Assembly: GCF_000003815.2 (NCBI RefSeq)
Contig: NC_049996.1
Span: forward strand, 13,072,419-13,136,418
DNA length: 64,000 bases
Source: Branchiostoma floridae
Lineage: Eukaryota; Chordata; Leptocardii; Amphioxiformes; Branchiostomatidae
Reading direction: 5' to 3'
Part shown: in pieces, positions 56,028-64,000 of the stretch
Layout: each line of letters opens with the position of its first letter
How positions within the stretch are numbered: position 1 is the first letter of the stretch
The notes under the pieces: generated by a model
What the model was told of the DNA's origin: nothing
Databases searched by the model: none
Seen by the model: the letters and a program-made list of their open reading frames with translations, nothing else
Program-made: the position numbers and the translations under genes

Positions 56028-56112
56028 TGTGTAGTAATAATCAGGAAACGTTTGTGTTTGGGTTACAATAATAAGAACTGTGGTCCGGACCCCTCACTAC
56101 AAACAGATCATA

Positions 56113-56168
56113 CCATTGGCTGGAACGGACCGGTTACGTAAAACTGTAGGCCTACTTCCGGTATTGGT
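56113..56168 (-). promoter_or_regulatory. Putative promoter of locus VII: CCAAT, ETS, CCAAT
   Basis: Read on the minus strand: CCAAT at 56163-56167, CCGGAAGT at 56154-56161, and CCAAT at 56114-56118, in the order and spacing usual for a TATA-less promoter. Confidence 0.5.
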
Positions 56169-57049
56169 GGAGATCACAAAAACAAGCTACCATAAAACGA
56201 TCCCAGGTTGAAGAAAAATTCGTATGATTTATTTGCGTGAACAAACCAACAGGAAATACTTTTGCCGCAGTCTTCCCTCAGTTTTGTTGTAAGCTGACAC
56301 AGTACATCCAGAGATTTTATATTCTTTTTAATGGTCATATAGGTGGAAGAAAACAGAATAGAATGTTTTTGTATTCAGTTTTATTTCATTTGGTCTGACA
56401 TATAATATATCAATAAATATTCACATGAAATTCACCTTCAGTTACAACGTAAAAAGTGGCTACTTCTTTGACATATACTCAGGTAAAATAAGTTCACATG
56501 TAGTTTTAATAAAAACTTGATACAGACAGCTTAAAATGTAGAGTGACGACAGTATGTAAAGTGTAGCTTACACTGAATTTATCGTTGATGTCCAATGGTC
56601 ACTAGTCCAAATTTTCTGGTATGAAAAGTTACTATATATATATAGTACAGTCTCAAGGCTCGTTCCCTTCTTGAGTTACCCACCTCATAAGTTTTTGACA
56701 AAATTGCCCCTGCTATCCCCAAACTAGTCGCTAGGGGGCCCAAACTTATGTCACTTATTTCTGTGCATAAGAGCTATCTAATGCTCAAAATTCGTGATCA
56801 TAGCTTGTTCAGAGCACGAGATAGCAAAACCAATGCGAGGTTGTAACCTGTACTGAATATCTGAGGGGGTTGATTTAAATGACCTTTGGGGGAAAGATGT
56901 TTTTTATGTCATTTTTTGTCAAACTACTCTTTCTACGATCACGAAAGAAAAGAGCTGTTTGAAGAGGCCACCTCATTTCACCCAAACGTCATCACATTCA
57001 CTGACAAAAAGAAAACAGTTCTCCTTCTATACATCACAAAACCCACACA
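56169..57049. other. No gene; repeat T relative
   Basis: 56700-56830 resembles dispersed repeat T ('gtcgctagggggcccaaact'). The plus frame at 56886-57155 lies in repeat V and is not called. Confidence 0.4.
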
Positions 57050-57235
57050 TAATAGAAAAGGTGGGATCTTTCGTCTTCCACTGTCTTCGAAGAAGGAGTC
57101 GAACCCAATAACCCAGGATCTAGAGCTAGCTTTTACTAGTTTTAGACACTTGTGATATTGTTTTTACACTGTTTGAATCTCCCATGTTACCTGCAATTAG
57201 CCCACGGGCAAGAATTTGCAATAAACTTTGTTATT
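57050..57235 (+). repeat. Retroelement-type 3' region, family V, copy 2
   Basis: Matches 49490-49765 in order, ending 'gggcaagaatttgcaataaa'. Confidence 0.6.
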
Positions 57236-57867
57236 TATTTAAGCGTTCTCTCGTCTGCGAGTATACGAAGCAATTCAGTATCACGCCCAATGATTGTAAG
57301 ACAGTGTTTGAACTGATTCTAGAGAAGCATTGTCATCACACATTGCCTCCGGTCTAATTCGTTCAGGATGTTGTAAGATCATTTAAACATCAGCGCTGAT
57401 ACGACAATTGACGAGAGGTGTATCGTTGAAGGAACTGTTGAGATAATAATCTTTCCTGATTGGCTCGTTGTGACTGGCCTATGTTCTGTGATTGGTCTAT
57501 GGTAATTAGTTTATGTTAGGAAGAATTGACAAAACGGTTTTGAGGATACCGTCATATTAAGATAAACATAACGCTCAATTACTAATTAAATGCCTGCTAC
57601 CTCCGTAGTATTTGGGAGTAATATTCAAAAAAAGGATGCAATATATTCTGCTACACTAATTAATAAATCTACCTTGTTGGAGTGGCTGAAAAATGTCAAT
57701 TATCTTGTTAACATAGCAATAACTTTTTTTAACGTAGTCTTTTATAAAAATGCCACGAGTATTGCCATTTAAATTCCACGTTGAAAAGGGTAGTTGAACG
57801 GCCGATTAGACAGACCAATATAATTGTTTTGTGCTTCGCGCTAAATTCACTGATTAATTATGGTTAT

Positions 57868-57946
57868 TGGGTGGGTCGTCTGACTTCTCTTGGCAGCCAG
57901 GGGCTGAATTATGAGGAGCTTAAAATTGGCGGGGCTAAATCACATC
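57868..57946 (+). repeat. Repeat W, copy 1 (inverse at 60519-60592)
   Basis: 'tgggtgggtcgtctgacttc', 'ttggcagccaggggctgaat' and 'gaggagcttaaaattggcgg' recur, inverted, at 60519-60592. Both copies keep an open frame of similar peptide (GRLTSLGSQGLNYEEL and GRLLSLGSQWLNCEEL). Confidence 0.75.
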
Positions 57947-58604
57947 GTTCTATGAATGCAGCCTGTACACAACGCTTGGTGACCCCAATACGATAGTTAT
58001 TTCCTCAGTTATGACCATTGAACTGTAAGGATATGAAAGATTATTTTCCAAGTTCATGCCCCTAGACTAATTGCAAGTACATGGTAGAAACAAGATGGGA
58101 ATATGCATGTAGCAATGAACTGTGATAAATATTATTGTACAAAGAGACTACTCGAATACTAGTGTTGACTATGTCTAGATAGGATGGGTTTGACTTCTTT
58201 TTTGGAAGCAGATATGAACCACTCACAGATTGAAGGATCTTTATTCTTTAATTAGTGTGCCGAGTTCTTAAACGTACTTGAGGTGCCTTTTTAATTTCAA
58301 TGTCTTGTTTGCACCGAACCATTTAGTATCGACTTTCAAGGTATAACAGGTAACACACCATATACGTTACTCCCCTGGTGCAGTATAGTACCAGGTAGCG
58401 AGCCTAATATGTAGTAACCAGCTGCTCTTGAGAACCCTGCGAGAAGCAATGTTCTTGGGGAGAACGAAAACACTGGCGAAAACGCTAGTGTTTTTCCCGA
58501 GATCAGGTGGGGGGGGGGGTGCGAGATCGCTGTGATAGCGGTTCTCCTCAAACACGGGGCCTTCATCTAACGAACTATCCCAGTGACGTCCCTGACCGAA
58601 GCTA

Positions 58605-58860
58605 GGTACTCATTTTCACGTAAGTGAAGCCAGGAAATTCGTGTGAAGTATATTTCTCAAGACACGTCGATGTAGGTTAGACATCCAGGTAAAAAGATAC
58701 ACCAAAACGTATAGTTACTCAAGCAACAGTTATTTGTAACTACTCTTTGGTGTATATTTCTTAAGGACACAATGTCGGAGCATATCAGGGGACTCAGACC
58801 AAGGACAACTGGGTTAAGAGCCAAACACCCTACACCGTTACGCACGCAACGCCATTTCAT
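58605..58860 (-). repeat. SINE-family copy, interrupted
   Basis: The SINE body and head ('ggagcatatcaggggactca') are split by about 90 bp, flanked by near-identical 'tatatttctcaagacac' and 'tatatttcttaaggacac', a likely target duplication. Confidence 0.65.
58664..58753. mobile_element. Small insertion inside the SINE
   Basis: The inserted sequence contains 'gatacaccaaaacg', 'tagttactcaagcaac' and 'gtaactactctttggtg', so its ends pair. The phrase 'gttgcttgagtaactg' occurs in the other orientation at 55408-55423, indicating a dispersed element. Confidence 0.5.
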
Positions 58861-59168
58861 TACGCCTTAGAACGTCGTGTAAAATGACAAGGGATAATGC
58901 CCTTCTTTATCTTCAGTACATTTGAATGTAACTTACACCTAATCTTCAGATCGTTTCTACCCCGAGGCCTGAGCCAGAAAGTTCTACATTAAATCCATTA
59001 AAAGCTAGGCAGGATTTTCACTATCAAAACAAATCTGGTCTAGTTTATCCATAACATTAGAATAAGCCTAAGACAAGTATTTTGTGATAGGCGGTATTAT
59101 GTACCACTCTAGATATCAAAGAACACATTCAGAATATTACAGTTTTTAAAAGAACCGACAGATAAAGT

Positions 59169-59627
59169 TTAGCCACAGCAAGTAAATTTTATGGATGACA
59201 TCAACGCGCGCATTATTCAACCAAAAGGGGCAAATGTGTTGTAGGCTAATGATTATACTTGTAGAAGTGACACTAGCCAGGTAGCCATGACTGTAGTTAT
59301 AGAAGTATATCTAGTTGGGTAGCTGTAAAAGTAGCACCAATATGGAAGCTATGAGTGAAGTTGCCATGTTGGTAAGTGATACCAGTCTACCACAATAGTG
59401 TCACCTTTACTACACTAGTACACGTCTTGAATACAGGAATGAATGCCTTGTTGGCTGTGATACCATGTTTCGTCGCTTCAGTTCTTGTATCTTTTTACAA
59501 TATTTATTGCGTATATTTGGAAAATTTATCATCTTGTTTTTTACCCATCTTTTTTCTGCGCCCTATCTCATTATTCTTTCAGTCTGCAGAATATGTCATC
59601 CATAACATTTACTTGCTTTGGCGTTTA
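59169..59627. mobile_element. MITE family K, copy 2
   Basis: Ends 'agccacagcaagtaaatttt' then 'atggatgacatc', and 'gtcatccataacatttactt' as inverse. The interior is inverted relative to copy 1. Confidence 0.85.
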
Positions 59628-59924
59628 CGACAAAATCCCAGCCTCCTGCGCAACTGCTGACAACCTTAAGCTATGCCTGACGTGAAACTGTTTTGAAAAA
59701 GACCAGAAACGTCTTAGTAAGTTATACCTTTAGCTACCTTAAGGGCTACACCTTAGGCCATCGCAGTACTTTCAGATAATGATTAAAGTAAACATTTCAC
59801 GTTTTCAGTACTTAGAGATCGCTTAAAACTACCATCGATATCGTTTATTATGAAATAAAGTTGCAATAGAAGAAAACGTTAAGCATATCATACTGCGTTC
59901 GTTTGTTTGATCGTATTGGATACC

Positions 59925-60175
59925 TGGAAAACGGACTGACGGCGTAACTCACAAGGTTTGTACGGAACAGTACAAGCTGAATATCCCTAACATATTTGAT
60001 AGATCTACTGGCACTAGAAGACCTCTACTCTTTTGATAAGTGTGGCGGGTTCTTTTACGTCCCCAAAGTGTGGCTCTCCTCAAACACAGGACTTCCATTT
60101 TACGTCCAATCCTAGGAAACCGATAAAAAAAGCTAGCCACTCATTTTCGCCTAAGTGAATTGAGGGAATAAGCGT
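59925..60175 (-). repeat. SINE-family copy
   Basis: Contains 'aagtgtggcgggttctttta' and 'cactcattttcgcctaagtg', shared with the copies at 21845 and 58605. Confidence 0.7.
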
Positions 60176-60299
60176 TATTTTCGGTTGCTTATACACGTTC
60201 GTGTTTTATATCTACCCGTCGTCTCTCAGGTGCTCCAGAAATGTTTAGCAGGATATTTGTCTACCAAACTAGTCTATTTTCAGCTTTAACAACAACGCT

Positions 60300-60500
60300 A
60301 CATAAAATAATATAGAACGAGGGCGTAAATTGGAGGTCCCGTGTCTGTGGAGAGCCATACCCCAGGCACGTTAAAGAACCCACCACACGTGCAATGGTGC
60401 GGTCACTGCTGTGTGAGTAGTTCAAAACCTACAGTCCCTTGGCCGCACCTGGAGCAATTAATGTCGTATTAAGGTCACCTGAGTGGCGCCGAATGGCAGC
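60300..60500 (+). repeat. SINE-family copy, plus orientation
   Basis: Contains 'ggaggtcccgtgtctgtgga' and 'gttaaagaacccaccacacg', the inverse of the minus-strand copies. It faces the copy at 59925-60175. Confidence 0.7.
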
Positions 60501-60518
60501 TCGATCAAGACCTTTGCG

Positions 60519-60592
60519 ATTTAGCCCCGCCTATTGTAAGCTCCTCGCAATTCAGCCACTGGCTGCCAAGAGAGAGTAGTCGGCCCACCCAA
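60519..60592 (-). repeat. Repeat W, copy 2
   Basis: Inverse of 57868-57946; 'ggctgccaagagagagtagt' and 'gatttagccccgcctattgt'. Confidence 0.75.
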
Positions 60593-61609
60593 TAACAATA
60601 ACGATAAGCAGACACGATAAGAAGAATTTGTGAAAGCAGTTTTACAATAGCTATGATTTCAACACCATGGGCATGACCAAGACGAAAAGCCGACTGTTTT
60701 GTCATATTGTACGATGGACCATAATGACACTGCGGAGGGCGACTAAAAAGGTGCAGAGAGCGACGCGCATTACCTGCGCATCTCTCTCCCTGCCGCTGTA
60801 CAACATGTCGTTACGGGCCATCGTAATATTAACTTTCGTCTCAGTGAACATCCCCAACCACAATTCATCAAAAATTCCATTGGACGCAATAATCAAAATA
60901 CTAATTACCGGTTTTGTTAATACGAGCGCTACCCTTAGACAATGATGTGTCCAATCAACATAACGTATTACGCAAGATCCCATAGGAAGCCCACACACAT
61001 GTCTGATGATGGAGCCAGCTGATGATGACCATGTCTCAGAGCGCAACCACGACCTGTGGTCAGCTGAAGGATGACCTACTGACCGCTGTGTCCTGAATCT
61101 GACCACTACATAATGCAGAACACTCTGCCAATGCCCTCCTTCGTCCCTCGGTAGCATGTGGACATACGTAAGTGAGTGAGTAGGTAGTGGTTGTCAAATT
61201 ATCAGCACAAGTTACAGTTTTCCCTACCCACATAACACAGTTAACGAACGCTACCAATTACAGAACCCTACGCTTCCAATTACTACCAGCGCCTAACGTA
61301 GTTGGATAACCAATACATTCAAACCCGAGTGGTATTTTTAGGAATGCGAACGTTTAGTGCAATCAACTCTGAAATAACAAGTCTATTAGAGGCTTGTTGT
61401 AAATTTTGTCATGTGAGGGGTGAATTAGAAAAGCGTTCTTTTATCTGTTTGCGAAAAAAACCCTAGATATCCATATTGCAATATTAATGCTAAACTTTCT
61501 TCCAAAACAAAGCTATACACGGAACAAATTTTCAACGACCACTGTTGCCGTCTGCAGGATGGGTAATCACTTCGAACGTAAACTCGCAAAGCTCAGGCCA
61601 CTCCAGCCA
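60593..61609. other. No supportable gene
   Basis: A 151-codon minus frame (60702-61157) and a 92-codon plus frame overlap. Neither has recognisable motifs, and frames of this length are expected by chance in 64 kb. Confidence 0.4.
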
Positions 61610-61800
61610 TAACTGAACAGAGACGGTGGGCGTTATAAACTTCCTGGCACGTTTGACCAATTGCTGACGTCACTATACGCAACACATGCGTCACGTGTCT
61701 CGTGGTGTAACTCTCGCGAGTTTACGATGAGCTTCCTGAAGATTTACAAATCCAAAATTGTTTATGGAACAAAGGCGACATTTTCAAAAAGATGGATTTG
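61610..61800. repeat. Retroelement-type tail, family R, copy 3
   Basis: Shares 'gaacagagacggtgggcg', 'acttcctg' and 'attgctgacgtcac' with 38065 and 27300. Confidence 0.45.
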
Positions 61801-62094
61801 GAGTTATTAGTTTAACAGGGTGGAAGACGAAACCCACTTTATTATATAGAGTAGTTTCCCTGTCTGTCATGTAATATCTTATGACGTACATGTATTGATG
61901 TAATTCATCTCAGGACCACAGGAAGAATTGCTAACGGAAATGTCAAGCAAACTGTGGATCCAGATAAAGTCGAAGTCAAATTAAGATGTAAACGTTGGTG
62001 AATGTTAGACATTCCCAGAATAGATTTCGGTAGGTATTTTCATGCATATTGCGTACGATTCATCACACAAGTGACATTTGCAAAGGACACTGAA

Positions 62095-62565
62095 GAAGGA
62101 TGGAAGATGCTATCCGAAATGTCTTGAAGAAAATTCCGATTGGAGGCTGTACTACTTGGGTTATATGGATGACATTCTCTGGAAACCAACCAATATCTTC
62201 ATATAAAGAGTCTGTCAATTTTGTACTTCAGACATGGTAGAAGATTAAGGGCACTTCACTGTTGATTGCGATATGTATGCCAATGATAGAAATATATTAC
62301 GTCATTACATAGAGAGTCTACTAGATTCCCTCATTTTAGACACATGAGTAGCACTGACAAGTTTATATTCCTCATGCGTTTTGACAAACCAACCATAGCT
62401 AAACCCATACAGTCCTACATTCTCACCATTACTAAGAAGCGAGAAGAAGCCGAACTTCTGTATTAGACAAGATTTGTGATACTTTTATATGTATATATCT
62501 TGACTTGTTGTGACCTGTACATACATTGGTTAGGCAAAACTGTACAATAAAGGTCTTCATTCATT
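62095..62565 (+). repeat. Retroelement 3' region ending in family U tail, copy 2
   Basis: Begins 'gaaggatggaagatgctatc', a phrase typical of non-LTR or Penelope-like 3' regions, and ends 'gtacaataaaggtcttcatt' then ATTC repeats as at 48255-48535. No reverse-transcriptase frame is intact. Confidence 0.6.
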
Positions 62566-64000
62566 CACATATTTGAATCAACATGGCTAACTGGATAATC
62601 CACAAGTCTTCCCCAAAAAAGAACAGACACCTACGGAAATTTACAATTACATGTTAGGCAAAAAACAGGCAAATTTTTTGGCATTTGGAAATATATCCGT
62701 GAAAAAAATAACCAGCAAATTTTCAATAAGTTGACTACATGTTTTATTGTCTATATTTTTTTGTAAATGCAACTGAGTGACCAACATCGAATGTGCATGG
62801 TTACGGAGAAATATATTTTCTATTGGGAAGAAAACTGTCCAAATTAACAAAGCTGTCTATTTGTGACCAATGTATTTTGCTTGGTCTCCAAGGGTTAAGT
62901 GCTCCTTAGTACTATTAGGTACATATTATAACGCTCTACGTAGATCAACTAATCTTTAAATACTTGGTGAATGAATCAAGTTCTGTCGGGAGCTGTCTGA
63001 AAACATCGTTGATACATCGTAACGTTATCAAACAATGTGGAGATGTTTGTACTTTGTCCCTGAATATGAACATCATAGCTGTACAATATGATGGGATACA
63101 TGTACAGAGTGTGCAAACTGTGTCCTATATATGGCAACAACATTGGCCCAATGTATGCCTGTGACAAGCCATAGCGGTTCTACATAGAACTGCATTGTTG
63201 CAAACCATTGTCAGAAGTAACTCAATAAAAACGGTACGAGAGAAAGACAGCGTTCGCCCATACGAGGGTCATCAGGTCTTCATACGAGGGAGTTGGCTGA
63301 GTGATAAAGCAGCGCCATCATGCGAAATATGTTGTAACGGCAGCCCTGCTTCCATCGCTCAAAGGGACTGAGAAAGACGTTGTATTAACAATGGCATAAC
63401 ATTCTATCAATTGGTTGAAAGAACAATGTAGCATACAATTAGATATACTATCCCTGCTTTTAAAATGAACGAGGGCACATGCCATTAGACGTAATTATAA
63501 GTATTAGCCATCCGTATATAAAGTTGTAGCAAATTGTTTTGGTACACGATTGCATGTTGTAAGTATCATTTGCCTGTATACTAAAAATAAAAGAAACCAC
63601 CAACTTCCAGGTTTAACCGTCCAACATGGTGGATAATCATTACGTCATGGTTACGTAAACACCGTATTGAATGAACATCAAATAATTAACCAACAACAAG
63701 GTCACACAAAATCGACCTTAACCTTCATCTTCTGAACCCATGGCCTGCCCACATATGAAATATCATTATTATTACAATCTATCCAGAATATCTAAAGTTG
63801 GGCTGAGCAGAAATATCTCAAAACACAGAAACATGCAGACACACAGAGATACTAGTAAATTGAATGTCAATATCGAAGTGGGAACAGACAAAAATGGGTT
63901 CAAAGTTACACTTCAAACACTTAAACAGCAAGTGTCTACGAAAATTCCGCTTCACGGCTGCCATAAATTATCATTGAATGTTCGTTAGGCTACAGCAAGT
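62566..64000. other. No gene or repeat recognised with confidence
   Basis: The plus frame at 63740-63988 (82 codons, ATG at 63740) is open but has no splice sites or motif. No inverted repeats over 12 bp were noticed. Confidence 0.35.

Noticed and set aside
60702-61157. 151-codon minus-strand frame
   Set aside because: No domain, no splice support, overlapped by another open frame; consistent with chance.
62159-62180. A YMDD-like tetrapeptide (reverse-transcriptase hallmark)
   Set aside because: No other reverse-transcriptase motif surrounds it, the frame is short, and it falls in a non-coding 3' region shared with other repeats.
1-64000. CRISPR arrays, bacterial defence islands, riboswitches, rRNA operons
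   Set aside because: Tandem arrays here have no spacer structure, and no prokaryotic gene organisation or ribosome binding sites were seen.

Overview
This window looks like nuclear DNA of a marine invertebrate animal, most likely an amphioxus (Branchiostoma). The reasons are: AT-rich sequence with local CpG-rich first exons; short exons bounded by GT and AG in long introns; two runs of N from genome assembly; and a high density of short, non-coding, inverted-repeat elements that I associate with lancelet genomes. The species call is recognition, not proof. Nothing bacterial, organellar or viral was seen: no operons, no rRNA and no CRISPR array. Most long open frames are chance frames or lie inside repeats. 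The reported start of some of them is not even an ATG.

Genes appear only as scattered candidate exons. I found them by looking for open frames bounded by good splice sites whose codon phases agree with each other. Seven candidate loci emerge. (I) Minus strand, 14818 down to 3898: a first exon starting MKKTLV, a cluster at 13.4-11.8 kb cut by an assembly gap, then four exons at 7.6, 6.9, 6.8 and 4.0 kb that join in phase. (II) Minus strand, 21304 to 18618: TATA box, a four-codon first exon, and a terminal exon. (III) Minus strand, 30802 to 27502. (IV) Minus strand, 44024 to 36914. (V) Plus strand, 44912 to 45768, two phase-1 exons, roughly head to head with IV. (VI) Minus strand, 48667 to 46778, a possible two-exon protein of 75 residues. 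(VII) Minus strand from 56027, with CCAAT and ETS-type sites upstream. A further CpG-rich start region with CCAAT and CCGGAAGT sites lies at 23.9-24.7 kb on the plus strand. I could not name any of these proteins from sequence alone.

Repeats fill the rest. At least twelve families of small terminal-inverted-repeat (MITE-like) elements are present. One family ending GTAACGCTAGTTCACC has six copies, another ending AGCTAAGGGCACAACCC has four, and a pyrimidine/purine-patterned family around GGTACCGGTAC has six whole or partial copies. There is a tRNA-headed SINE family (about eight copies), tails that look like retroelement 3' ends, three minisatellites (29, 40 and 56 bp units), a 600-bp GGAA-type polypurine tract, and GA/TC microsatellites. 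A 442-bp fold-back structure at 3.1-3.6 kb and a tandem duplication that copied a coding exon at 4.0-4.45 kb are the most unusual local structures.
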